Shown: positions 36,565-44,734 of the stretch, in pieces | Layout of the letters: each line of letters begins with the position of its first letter | Numbering within the stretch: the stretch's first letter is position 1 | NCBI RefSeq assembly: GCF_014635665.1 | Contig: NZ_BMDG01000006.1 | Span: forward strand, 186,001 to 250,000 | Reading direction: 5' to 3' | DNA from: Isoptericola cucumis | GTDB taxonomy: Bacteria > Actinomycetota > Actinomycetes > Actinomycetales > Cellulomonadaceae | DNA: 64,000 nt | Made by a program: the position numbers and the translations under genes | Notes under the pieces: generated by a model | What the model was told of the DNA's origin: nothing | What the model saw: only the letters and a program-made list of their open reading frames with translations | Databases searched by the model: none

Positions 36565-37416
36565 TCAGAGGGACTTCACGATCCGCGCGAGCAGGTCGCT
36601 GATGCGCGGGCCGGCCTCCTGACCGGCCTCCAGCACCTCCTCGTGCGACAACGGCTGCGGGCTGATCCCGGCCGCGAGGTTGGTCACCAGGGAGATGCCG
36701 AGCACCTCCATGCCCGCGTGCCGGGCGGCGATCGCCTCGAGCGTCGTGGACATGCCGACCAGGTCGGCGCCCATGAGACCCGCCATCTTGACCTCGGCCG
36801 GGGTCTCGTAGTGCGGCCCGGGGAACTGTGCGTACACGCCCTCGGGCAGCTCGGGATCCACGGTGCGGGCGATCTCGCGCAGCCGCGAGGAGTAGAGGTC
36901 GGTGAGGTCGACGAACGTCGCGCCCTCGAGCGGGGACGTCGCCGTCAGGTTGATGTGGTCGGACAGCAGCACCGGCTGGCCGGGCCGCCACGAGATGTGC
37001 AGGCCCCCGCAGCCGTTGGTGAGCACGACCGTCTCGCACCCGGTCGCGGCGGCGGTACGGACACCGTGCGCGACCCGGCGCACGCCCTTGCCCTCGTAGA
37101 GGTGCGTGCGCCCGCCGATCACCAGGGCGTGACGGACGGCGCCGTCCGGGCGCTCCACCCGGATCGAGCGGGTGGTCGAGCCGTGCCCCACGACCGACGG
37201 CCGGGCGAAGCCGGGGATCTCATGGGTGGGGACCTCCGCGACGACGTCGCCCACGAGCTCCGCCGCGCCGCCCCAGCCCGACCCCAGCACCAGTGCGACG
37301 TCGTGCCCGGACACGCCCGTGACCTCGGCGATGTGGTCGGCGGCGGCGCGGGCCACGTCGAACGGGTCGGTCGCCGGGTCGTCGAGGTCGGGGACGATCG
37401 GGGTCGTGGTGCTCAT
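36565..37416 (-). CDS. deoD: Purine nucleoside phosphorylase
   Basis: A 283-residue trimeric-type purine nucleoside phosphorylase that splits inosine and guanosine into base and ribose 1-phosphate. Typical motifs are LVLGSGWGGAAELV near residue 48, GRTHLYEG near 113, TNGCGGL near 150 and GMSTTLEAIAARH near 225, with the TNLAAG active-site segment near 246. The ATG is 7 bases after TACCCT (37424-37429, minus strand), a leaderless arrangement. It precedes the mutase gene by 28 bases. The symbol follows mycobacterial usage; the protein is of the PNP/PunA trimeric class rather than hexameric DeoD of enteric bacteria. Confidence 0.93.
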   Translation of the reverse strand: MSTTTPIVPDLDDPATDPFDVARAAADHIAEVTGVSGHDVALVLGSGWGGAAELVGDVVAEVPTHEIPGFARPSVVGHGSTTRSIRVERPDGAVRHALVIGGRTHLYEGKGVRRVAHGVRTAAATGCETVVLTNGCGGLHISWRPGQPVLLSDHINLTATSPLEGATFVDLTDLYSSRLREIARTVDPELPEGVYAQFPGPHYETPAEVKMAGLMGADLVGMSTTLEAIAARHAGMEVLGISLVTNLAAGISPQPLSHEEVLEAGQEAGPRISDLLARIVKSL

Positions 37417-37493
37417 GGACCCGAGGGTAGCCCGGCGACCGGGCCCCCGCCGCACCGGCTCCGAGCCCGCGCCGGGCCTGACACAATGGCCCC

Positions 37494-39011
37494 GTGCCCA
37501 CCGTGAACACCCCTCCTGAGGACACCCCTGCCCCCGTCGCCGCACCCGGCGCACCGGCAGCCCACCCCCGCGGCCAGCGCGTCGTCGTCGTCGGCGGCGG
37601 ACCGGGCGGCTACGAGGCCGCCCTCGTCGCACGCCGGCTGGGCGCGCACGTGACCGTGGTGGAGCGGCACGGCGTCGGCGGCGCCGCCGTCCTCACGGAT
37701 GTCGTCCCCTCCAAGACCCTCATCGCGACCGCCGAGTGGCTGACCACGGCCGAGCAGGGCCCCGAGCTGGGGATCCGCTCCGAGGCCCTCGTGTCGTCGG
37801 AGACCGGGCTCGAGCCGGGCGTGGACCCGGCGGCGCGCAGCAGCCGGGCCCGCCGCGACCTGGTCGACCTGAAGGCCGTGAACGCGCGCGTGCTCGCGCT
37901 CGCCGAGGCGCAGTCGGCAGACATCCGCGCCCGCCTCGAGCGTGAGGGCGTCGAGGTGCTGACCGGGCGCGGGCGCCTGGACGGCCCGTCGCGCGTCGTC
38001 GTCGAGCAGGAGTCCGGCACCGTCACGCGGGACGCGGACACGATCCTGCTCGCGACGGGCGCCACCCCGCGCACGCTGCCCACCGCCGTCCCGGACGGCG
38101 AGCGGATCCTCACCTGGACGCAGCTCTACCGGCTGACCGAGCTGCCCGAGAAGCTCATCGTCGTCGGCTCGGGCGTCACCGGCGCCGAGTTCGCCGGGGC
38201 GTACCACGCGCTGGGCTCGGACGTCGTCCTCGTCTCCTCGCGCGACCGGGTGCTGCCGGGCGAGGACATGGACGCCGCCGAGCTGCTCGAGGGTGTCTTC
38301 CGCTCGCGCGGTATGACCGTGATGTCCCGCTCGCGCGCCGCGTCGGCCGAGCGGACGGCCGACGGCGTCGCCGTCACCCTGTCGGACGGGCGGGTCGTCA
38401 CCGGGTCGCACGTGCTCATCGCCGTCGGGGGCATCCCGTCGACCGCCGGGCTGGGGCTCGAGGAGGCGGGGGTGCGGCTCACCGAGTCCGGGCACGTCGC
38501 CGTCGACAAGGTGTCGCGGACGTCGGTGCGCGGCATCTACGCGGCCGGGGACTGCACGGGGATGCTGCCCCTGGCGTCGGTCGCGGCCATGCAGGGGCGC
38601 ATCGCCATGTCGCACGCCCTGGGCGACGCCGTCGCGCCGCTGCGCCTCAAGCAGGTCGCGGCGAACATCTTCACCGCGCCCGAGATCGCGACCGTCGGGT
38701 ACAGCGAGGCGCGCCTGCGCGAGCAGGGGTCACGCTACGTCACGACGATGCTGCCGCTCGCGCGCAACCCGCGGGCCAAGATGCTCGGCATGCGCGACGG
38801 CTTCGTCAAGCTCTTCGCCCATCCGGAGGCGGGTGTCGTGCTCGGCGGCGTCGTGGTGGCGCCGCGGGCGAGCGAGCTCGTGTTCCCCATCACGCTCGCC
38901 GTGGCGCACCGGCTCACCGTCGACGACGTCGCCGACGCGTTCACCGTCTACCCGTCGCTGTCCGGGTCGGTCGCCGAGGCCGCGCGCGTGCTGCACGGCC
39001 AGGTGCGCTGA
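37494..39011 (+). CDS. lpdA: NAD(P)H-quinone dehydrogenase, LpdA-type flavoprotein
   Basis: A 505-residue protein with the two-dinucleotide-binding-domain fold of lipoamide dehydrogenases: FAD motif VVVVGGGPGGYEAA near residue 28, NAD motif IVVGSGVTGAEFA near 225 and a C-terminal dimerisation domain. Where true disulfide reductases have two redox cysteines it reads GGAAVLTDVVPSKTL, with both replaced, and the usual C-terminal HP/E base is absent (YPSLSGSV). It is therefore not a lipoamide dehydrogenase but resembles mycobacterial LpdA (Rv3303c), as I recall it an NAD(P)H-quinone reductase. CACAAT (37482-37487) ends 6 bases before the GTG. Divergent from deoD. Confidence 0.88.
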   Translation: MPTVNTPPEDTPAPVAAPGAPAAHPRGQRVVVVGGGPGGYEAALVARRLGAHVTVVERHGVGGAAVLTDVVPSKTLIATAEWLTTAEQGPELGIRSEALVSSETGLEPGVDPAARSSRARRDLVDLKAVNARVLALAEAQSADIRARLEREGVEVLTGRGRLDGPSRVVVEQESGTVTRDADTILLATGATPRTLPTAVPDGERILTWTQLYRLTELPEKLIVVGSGVTGAEFAGAYHALGSDVVLVSSRDRVLPGEDMDAAELLEGVFRSRGMTVMSRSRAASAERTADGVAVTLSDGRVVTGSHVLIAVGGIPSTAGLGLEEAGVRLTESGHVAVDKVSRTSVRGIYAAGDCTGMLPLASVAAMQGRIAMSHALGDAVAPLRLKQVAANIFTAPEIATVGYSEARLREQGSRYVTTMLPLARNPRAKMLGMRDGFVKLFAHPEAGVVLGGVVVAPRASELVFPITLAVAHRLTVDDVADAFTVYPSLSGSVAEAARVLHGQVR

Positions 39012-39041
39012 CGCCCTCGGCGTCCGCCTCCCGGCCGGGCC

Positions 39042-39081
39042 TTGACCTCAACCTTGGTCGAGGTCTCAGGGTGGTGCCGTG
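39042..39081 (+). promoter_or_regulatory. Orphan MerR-type promoter with 19-bp spacer
   Basis: TTGACC (39042-39047) and CAGGGT (39067-39072) are 19 bases apart, the long spacer typical of MerR-family targets. Between and over them lies an imperfect palindrome (39044-39065: GACCTC then ACC, TT, GGT then GAGGTC) resembling a SoxR/MerR operator. GTG at 39079 follows the -10 by 6 bases, and the first codons read MHI, like a MerR regulator, but the frame continues only as antisense of the Nudix gene. It may be the remnant of a lost, self-regulated MerR gene. Confidence 0.5.
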
Positions 39082-39114
39082 CACATCGTCCGAGAGGGTC
39101 CCGGGCGGCCGGCG

Positions 39115-39651
39115 TCAGGAGTCGCGGCCGCCGTCCAGCAGCGCCAGGAGGTCGGGCAGCGCCGCGGCGAACGGCGGGAGCAGCGGCAGCCCGTCCAGCT
39201 CGTCGAGCCGCACCCAGCGGACCTCGAGGCTCTCCGGGTCGGCGGCCGCGGGCTCGACGACGGCACCCGGCACCACCTCGCCGACGACCGTCGTGTAGGA
39301 CCACGCGCCGTGGTCGAGCACGTGCGTGCCGACCACCTGCACCGACTCCGGCAGGATCGCGGCCTCCTCCAGGGACTCGCGCAGCGCACCGTCGACCGCG
39401 GTCTCGCCCGGCGCGAGCGCGCCACCGGGCACGCCCCACGTGCCACCCTGGTCCGACCACAGCGCACGGTGCTGCAGCACGACCTCGGTCACCGGCCCGT
39501 CCGTGTCACCGGCGCCCGGGGTCCCGCCGCGCCGCGCCAGCAACAGCCCGGCCGCGCCGTGCAGGCCCCAGTGACGATGGTCGCCGCACGTCACCCACCC
39601 GTCCCCGGGCTGCCGGTGCAGGACGTCACGGGGCGGAAAACGGTTCGGCAC
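39115..39651 (-). CDS. Nudix hydrolase
   Basis: A 178-residue Nudix protein. The Nudix box runs GGALAPGETAVDGALRESLE followed by EAAI, keeping the metal-binding RExxEE core though the final Gly is Ala. It hydrolyses a nucleoside diphosphate linked to another group; the substrate cannot be told from sequence. The GTG at 39651 is 6 bases after TAGCCT (39658-39663, minus strand), a leaderless start. Upstream, the MFS gene diverges across 130 bases. Downstream lies the orphan MerR-type promoter pointing against it, which if active would make antisense RNA. Confidence 0.85.
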   Translation of the reverse strand: MPNRFPPRDVLHRQPGDGWVTCGDHRHWGLHGAAGLLLARRGGTPGAGDTDGPVTEVVLQHRALWSDQGGTWGVPGGALAPGETAVDGALRESLEEAAILPESVQVVGTHVLDHGAWSYTTVVGEVVPGAVVEPAAADPESLEVRWVRLDELDGLPLLPPFAAALPDLLALLDGGRDS

Positions 39652-39782
39652 GCGGCCAGGCTACCGGGGAGGATGTTCTCGGCGACGCCCCCCGCCGATG
39701 AAGACCGGCCCGGCCCGAGGTCCACCCCTGCACCACCCCGTCCACCCGCCGTCGCCCCGACGAACGAAGGCCGTACCGCCCC

Positions 39783-41099
39783 ATGACCGAGAACCTCCCC
39801 ACGACTCCCGCCGCCGACCTCGCCACGCAGGCCGGCGACGCGCCCACCGGCGTCGCCGAGGACGACCCGCGCTGGAAGCGGAACGTCGCCGTCTTCCTCA
39901 CCGGCCAGACGGTCTCCCTGCTCGGCTCGATGCTCGTGCAGTTCGCCGTCATGTGGCACCTGACGATCCTCACCCAGTCCGGGTCCGTGCTCATGCTGAG
40001 CATCGTGTTCGGCATGCTGCCGCAGGCGTTCGTCTCGATCTTCGGCGGCGTGTGGGCGGACCGGCACGACCGCCGGCTGCTCATCATCGGCGCGGACACC
40101 ACGATCGCGGTCGTCACGCTCGCGCTCGCGCTGCTGATGCTCTCCGGCGTCGACGACCTGTGGGTCATCTACGCGGCGCTCGCGGTGCGGTCCACGTTCG
40201 CCGGCATCCAGACCCCCGCCGTGAGCGCGATGGTCCCGCAGATCGTCCCGGCCACCCAGCTCATCCGCATCAACGGCATCAACCAGTCCATCCAGTCCGG
40301 CATGATGCTCCTCGCGCCGGCACTGGCAGCCGCCGTCTACGCGAACTTCGACATCGTCGCGGTGTTCTTCGTGGACGTCGTGACGGCACTCGTCGGCGTG
40401 GGCCTGCTCCTGCTGGTCCGGGTCCCGCGGCTCGTGCGCTCCGACGCCGGCGCCCCGCCGAGCTACTTCGGCGACCTCGCGGCCGGGGTGCGGTACATCC
40501 GGTCCCACGCGGCCGTGCGGTGGCTGATGACGGTGTTCGCCGTGACGATGCTGCTCATCGGGGCGCCGTCGTACCTCACGCCCCTCATGGTGACGCGCAC
40601 CTTCGGCGAGGAGGTCTGGAAGCTCACCGCCAACGAGCTCTTCTGGGCCTCGGGCATGCTCGCCGGCGGCCTGCTCATGGCCGTCATCGGGCCGCGGGTC
40701 CGCAACCGGATCGCCCTCGTCGTCGGCGCCACGCTCGCGGCCGGCGTCCTGACCGCGGGCCTGGGGCTGTCCACGAACCTGTGGGTGTTCTTCGTGCTCG
40801 GCCTGGGCGTGGGCACGGCGTTCACCCTCATGTCGACCCCCGCGATGTCGATCCTGCAGGAGACCGTGGAACCCGAGATGCAGGGCCGGGTCTTCGGCTT
40901 CGTCGGCATCGTCATGACGGTGTCCATGCCGTTGAGCATGGTCGTGTTCGGACCGCTCGCGGACACCTACGCCGTGGAGTCGCTGCTCGTCGTCGCCGGC
41001 GTGCTGCTCACGGCGTTCGTCGCCGTGGTGCTGGCGGTCCCGTCCGCGCGCCGGTCCCTGGCGTCGGTCGCTCGTCCCACCGCTCCCGCCGACGACTGA
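39783..41099 (+). CDS. MFS efflux transporter (DHA3, MefA-like)
   Basis: A 438-residue major facilitator with 12 predicted helices. Loop GGVWADRHDRRLL near residue 85 is the conserved MFS motif between helices 2 and 3. RVFGFVGIVM and the general layout match the drug:H+ antiporter-3 family of macrolide exporters (MefA/Cmr type). Resistance and substrate are inferred from family only. The ribosome site is weak. It converges with accA, whose stop lies 14 bases beyond its own. A lost MerR regulator upstream could once have controlled it. Confidence 0.82.
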   Translation: MTENLPTTPAADLATQAGDAPTGVAEDDPRWKRNVAVFLTGQTVSLLGSMLVQFAVMWHLTILTQSGSVLMLSIVFGMLPQAFVSIFGGVWADRHDRRLLIIGADTTIAVVTLALALLMLSGVDDLWVIYAALAVRSTFAGIQTPAVSAMVPQIVPATQLIRINGINQSIQSGMMLLAPALAAAVYANFDIVAVFFVDVVTALVGVGLLLLVRVPRLVRSDAGAPPSYFGDLAAGVRYIRSHAAVRWLMTVFAVTMLLIGAPSYLTPLMVTRTFGEEVWKLTANELFWASGMLAGGLLMAVIGPRVRNRIALVVGATLAAGVLTAGLGLSTNLWVFFVLGLGVGTAFTLMSTPAMSILQETVEPEMQGRVFGFVGIVMTVSMPLSMVVFGPLADTYAVESLLVVAGVLLTAFVAVVLAVPSARRSLASVARPTAPADD

Positions 41100-41113
41100 G
41101 CCTGCGCTGCGTC

Positions 41114-42901
41114 CTAGTCGACGATGTCGCAGATGGCGGCGCCCGCCGTCACCCCGGCCCCGGGCTCGAGGGTGAGGGACCGCACGGTGCCGGAGCGGTG
41201 CGCGAGCAGCGGCTGCTCCATCTTCATCGCCTCCAGCACGACGACGAGGTCGCCCTCGGCCACCGTGTCGCCCTCGGCGACGGCGACCTTGACGATGGTG
41301 CCCTGCATCGGCGAGGCGAGGGTGGCGCCGCCCGACGCGCCGGCGGCACGGCCGCCGTTGCGGCGGGCCGGACGGCGGGCGGCGTTGGCGCGGCGCGCCC
41401 GACCCGCGGCGACGCCGAGGCCGGCCGGCAGCACGACCTCGAGCCGGCGTCCGCCGACCTCGACGACCACGCGCTCGGCGAGCTCCTCCGGCTCCTCGGC
41501 CTCGGGGGCGGGCGCGGGCGTGGACGGCCCGAGCCCCGCCACGGTGTCCGCGAAGTCGGTCTCGATCCAGCGCGTGTGGACGCGGAAGCCGGAGCCGTCG
41601 GAGGGCACGAAGTCCTCGGAGTCGAGCACGGCGCGGTGGAACGGCACGACCGTCGGGATGCCCGCGACCTCGAGCTCGCGAAGCGCCCGCCGGGCCCGCT
41701 GCGCCGCCTGGGTGCGGTCGGCGCCGGTGACGATCAGCTTGGCGAGCATCGAGTCGAACGCGCCGGAGATCGTGTCGCCCTCGACGACACCGGTGTCGAC
41801 GCGCACGCCGGGCCCGCTGGGCCAGCGCAGCGTCGTGACGGTACCGGGAGCGGGGAGGAAGCCGGCGGCCGGGTCCTCGCCGTTGATGCGGAACTCGAAC
41901 GAGTGCCCGCGCACCGGCGCGGCGTCGTAGCCCAGCTCCTCGCCCGCCGCGATGCGCAGCTGCTCGCGCACCAGGTCGATGCCCGTGACCTCCTCGGTCA
42001 CGGGGTGCTCGACCTGCAGGCGCGTGTTCACCTCGAGGAACGACAGGGTCCCGTCCGTCCCGACGAGGAACTCGCACGTGCCGGCCCCGACGTAGCCCGC
42101 CTCGCGCAGGATCGCCTTCGACGCACGGTCGAGCTCGGCCTCCTGCTCCGGCGTGAGGAACGGCGCCGGCGCCTCCTCGACAAGCTTCTGGTGGCGCCGC
42201 TGCAGGGAGCAGTCGCGGGTGGAGACCACCACGACGTTCCCGCGCGAGTCGGCCAGACACTGCGTCTCGACGTGCCGCGGCCGGTCCAGGAAGCGCTCGA
42301 CGAAGCACTCGCCGCGGCCGAAGGCCGCCGTCGCCTCGCGCACCGCAGACTCGTACAGCTCGTCGATCTCGTCCGCGCTGCGCGCGACCTTGAGGCCGCG
42401 ACCGCCGCCGCCGAACGCCGCCTTGATCGCGATCGGCAGCCCGTGCTCGGCCGCGAACGCGTGCACCTCGTCGGCGCCCGTCACGGGGTCCGGCGTGCCG
42501 GGCACGAGCGGGGCGCCCGCGGCGTGCGCGATGTGCCGCGCGCTCACCTTGTCGCCCAGCGCCTCGATCGCCGCGGGCGGCGGGCCCACCCACACCAGGC
42601 CGGCGTCCATCACGGCCTGCGCGAACCGGGCGTCCTCCGACAGGAAGCCGTACCCCGGGTGCACGGCATCGGCGCCGGAGCGGCGGGCGACGTCGAGGAG
42701 CTTGTCCGCGTCGAGGTAGGTCTCGGCGGCACGCACGCCGTGCAGGGCGAACGCCTCGTCGGCGAGGCGCACGTGCAGCGAGTCCCGGTCAGGGTCGGCG
42801 TAGACGGCGACGGAGGCGAGGCCGGCATCGGCGCACGCGCGGGCGATACGGACGGCGATCTCACCGCGGTTGGCGACGAGGACCTTGCTGATGGTGGGCA
42901 C
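41114..42901 (-). CDS. accA: Acyl-CoA carboxylase alpha subunit (biotin carboxylase + BCCP)
   Basis: A 595-residue fusion of biotin carboxylase and biotin carboxyl carrier domains. The first 450 residues carry ATP-grasp motifs ([25 protein letters not shown]), and the C-terminus has EAMKMEQ, where the lysine is biotinylated by BirA. It makes carboxybiotin for AccD in acetyl-/propionyl-CoA carboxylase, supplying malonyl- and methylmalonyl-CoA. An Ala/Arg-rich linker (residues 490-530) joins the domains. The GTG start has TACCGT 5 bases upstream on the minus strand. It is the AccA3-type of mycobacteria. accE, accD and birA follow 8-11 kb further on. Confidence 0.95.
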   Translation of the reverse strand: MPTISKVLVANRGEIAVRIARACADAGLASVAVYADPDRDSLHVRLADEAFALHGVRAAETYLDADKLLDVARRSGADAVHPGYGFLSEDARFAQAVMDAGLVWVGPPPAAIEALGDKVSARHIAHAAGAPLVPGTPDPVTGADEVHAFAAEHGLPIAIKAAFGGGGRGLKVARSADEIDELYESAVREATAAFGRGECFVERFLDRPRHVETQCLADSRGNVVVVSTRDCSLQRRHQKLVEEAPAPFLTPEQEAELDRASKAILREAGYVGAGTCEFLVGTDGTLSFLEVNTRLQVEHPVTEEVTGIDLVREQLRIAAGEELGYDAAPVRGHSFEFRINGEDPAAGFLPAPGTVTTLRWPSGPGVRVDTGVVEGDTISGAFDSMLAKLIVTGADRTQAAQRARRALRELEVAGIPTVVPFHRAVLDSEDFVPSDGSGFRVHTRWIETDFADTVAGLGPSTPAPAPEAEEPEELAERVVVEVGGRRLEVVLPAGLGVAAGRARRANAARRPARRNGGRAAGASGGATLASPMQGTIVKVAVAEGDTVAEGDLVVVLEAMKMEQPLLAHRSGTVRSLTLEPGAGVTAGAAICDIVD

Positions 42902-43052
42902 GGCTCACGGTAACGCGTGCGCCTGGTCCCTCCGGCACTCGCGGGCCGCGGGCGGAGAAGTCTGTGCCCGGTGCCAACGGCGTTCGGGCCCGTTTGGAGG
43001 GATCCGACATGGACTGCGCCCCATCGGGCTGCCGGAGCCGTCGGTCGTTGGT

Positions 43053-43068
43053 GGTTTCGACAGGCTCA
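43053..43068 (+). repeat. Dispersed intergenic repeat copy (GGTTTCGACAGGCTCA)
   Basis: GGTTTCGACAGGCTCA is a short repeat I recall in intergenic spaces of many Micrococcales genomes; read on the other strand it begins TGAGCCTGTCGAAACC. Here its last three bases supply the stop codon of maf. The region 42902-43065 has no other feature. Confidence 0.5.
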
Positions 43069-43722
43069 GCCGGCGTCGCGCAGGGTCCGCCACGGGATGT
43101 CGAGCTCGGCGAGCAGCGACCGCAGCAGCGGCAGGCTCAGGCCGACGACGCCGTGGTGGTCGCCCTCGACCCGCTCCACGTAGGGCCCGCCGAGGCCGTC
43201 GATGGTGAACGCCCCCGCGACGTGCATCGGCTCGCCGGTGGCGACGTACGCGTCGATCTCGGCGTCGTCGACGTCCGCGAAGTGCACGGTGGTGGACGAC
43301 GTCGCACCGAGCGTCGCGCCCGTGCCGCCGTCGTCGGCGTCGCGCGCGTCCACGAGCCAGTGCCCGGTGTGCAGCACGGCGGACCGGCCCCGCATGGCCC
43401 GCCAACGGGCCCGTGCGTCGTCCGCGTCCGCCGGCTTGCCGACGACCTCGCCGTCGAGCTCCAGCATCGAGTCGCCGCCCAGCACGAGCGCGTCCGAGAC
43501 CTCGCGTGCCACCGCCTCTGCCTTCGCCTGTGCGAGCACCAGGACGGCGTCGGCCGGCTCCAGGGCGCCGAAGCGTTCCCGGGCGGCGGCCAGGACCGCC
43601 GGCTCGTCGACGTCGGACACCACCACCCGCGGCGTGACGCCGGCGGCGGCCAGGGTGGCGAGGCGGGCGGGGGACTTCGAGGCGAGGACCAGCGGGACCG
43701 GCGAGACATGGGAGTGCGGCAC
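43066..43722 (-). CDS. maf: Maf-family nucleoside triphosphate pyrophosphatase
   Basis: A 218-residue Maf protein that hydrolyses non-canonical or modified NTPs (house-cleaning dTTP/UTP or m7GTP pyrophosphatase). The N-terminal ASKSPARLATL matches the family's substrate-binding SxSPRR-like motif, and the LGGDSML segment carries the catalytic Asp. The GTG is 6 bases after TAGCGT (43729-43734, minus strand). Mycobacteria keep maf between the acyl-CoA carboxylase genes too. The stop lies inside a repetitive sequence copy, so the C-terminus may have been altered by insertion of that element. Confidence 0.9.
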   Translation of the reverse strand: MPHSHVSPVPLVLASKSPARLATLAAAGVTPRVVVSDVDEPAVLAAARERFGALEPADAVLVLAQAKAEAVAREVSDALVLGGDSMLELDGEVVGKPADADDARARWRAMRGRSAVLHTGHWLVDARDADDGGTGATLGATSSTTVHFADVDDAEIDAYVATGEPMHVAGAFTIDGLGGPYVERVEGDHHGVVGLSLPLLRSLLAELDIPWRTLRDAG

Positions 43723-43779
43723 GCACGCACGCTACCGCGGCGGGCGTGCGACGGGCACCGGTCCGTGGGCCGGCGCCGG

Positions 43780-44700
43780 TCAGTGGAGCAGCAGCGTCGC
43801 GACGACGAGCACCGCGGGGGAGGCGAGCGTCGTGACGAGGATGACGTCGCGGGCGAGCACCTCTCCGGTACGGAAGCGCGCCGCGTAGTTGTACACGTTC
43901 TGCGCCGTGGGGAGGGCGGCGAGGGTCACCGCCGTGACCACGCCGGCGTCGTCCAGGCCGACGGCGTACCGGGCCAGCACGAACGCCAGGACCGGCATCA
44001 TGACCGCCTTGAGCGCCGCCGCGACCAGCACGGTGCCGCGTCCCGACCCGGCGGCGAGCGGCCGCGAGCCGTGCAGCGACATCCCGAACGCGAGCAGGAT
44101 CATCGGGATCGCCGCGCCGCCGAGGATCTCCAGCGGCGCCATCACCACGTCGGGCGGCGTCCAGCCCGCCACGGACACCACCGCGCCGGCGAGCGACCCC
44201 AGGATGATCGGGTTGCGCACCGGCTGCGCCAGCACGAAGCGCACCGAGACCCGCCCGGTCGTCAGGGCGTCCAGCACCAGCAGCGTCACCGGGGCGAGCA
44301 CCAGCAGCTGCAGCAGGATCACCGGCACCACCGCGGACGCGTCGTCGAGCACGTACACCGCCACGGGCAGGCCGATGTTGTTGGCGTTGACGTAGCCGGC
44401 CCCCACGGCCCCGATGGTGGCCTCGGCGGCCGGGCGGCGGAGCCACACGGCGTTCACGACGACGAAGAGCGCCGCCGTCCCGACGGCCGCCGCGGCCTGC
44501 ACCAGCAGCGGCGCCTGGAACAGCGCCCCGACGTCCGCGCGCGCGACGACCGTGAACAGCAGCGCGGGGCTCGCGACGAAGAACCCGATCCGGTTGAGCG
44601 TGGTCCGCGCGTCGGGGCCGCCGAGACGTAGCCGCGCCGCCAACCAGCCCACGGCGACGACCACGCCGATGATGGCGAAGCCGGTGAGGATCCCGCTCAT
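43780..44700 (-). CDS. AEC-family transporter
   Basis: A 306-residue membrane protein with about ten helices, of the auxin efflux carrier (AEC) family, which in bacteria includes malate/malonate and other organic acid carriers. GYVNANNIGLPVAVY near residue 95 is the conserved N-N-x-G-x-P kink of this family. The start ATG at 44700 begins at MSGILTGFAI. It follows the DUF885 gene by 34 bases on the same strand, so they may be co-transcribed. Substrate unknown. Confidence 0.85.
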   Translation of the reverse strand: MSGILTGFAIIGVVVAVGWLAARLRLGGPDARTTLNRIGFFVASPALLFTVVARADVGALFQAPLLVQAAAAVGTAALFVVVNAVWLRRPAAEATIGAVGAGYVNANNIGLPVAVYVLDDASAVVPVILLQLLVLAPVTLLVLDALTTGRVSVRFVLAQPVRNPIILGSLAGAVVSVAGWTPPDVVMAPLEILGGAAIPMILLAFGMSLHGSRPLAAGSGRGTVLVAAALKAVMMPVLAFVLARYAVGLDDAGVVTAVTLAALPTAQNVYNYAARFRTGEVLARDVILVTTLASPAVLVVATLLLH

Positions 44701-44734
44701 CGGTTGCGCCTCGCCGCCCGCCCGGCGGCCGCCG

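Noticed and set aside
43009-43068. Small plus-strand ORF with GGAGG before ATG at 43009
   Set aside because: It quickly runs into the antisense of maf and includes the dispersed repeat; no family similarity is seen.
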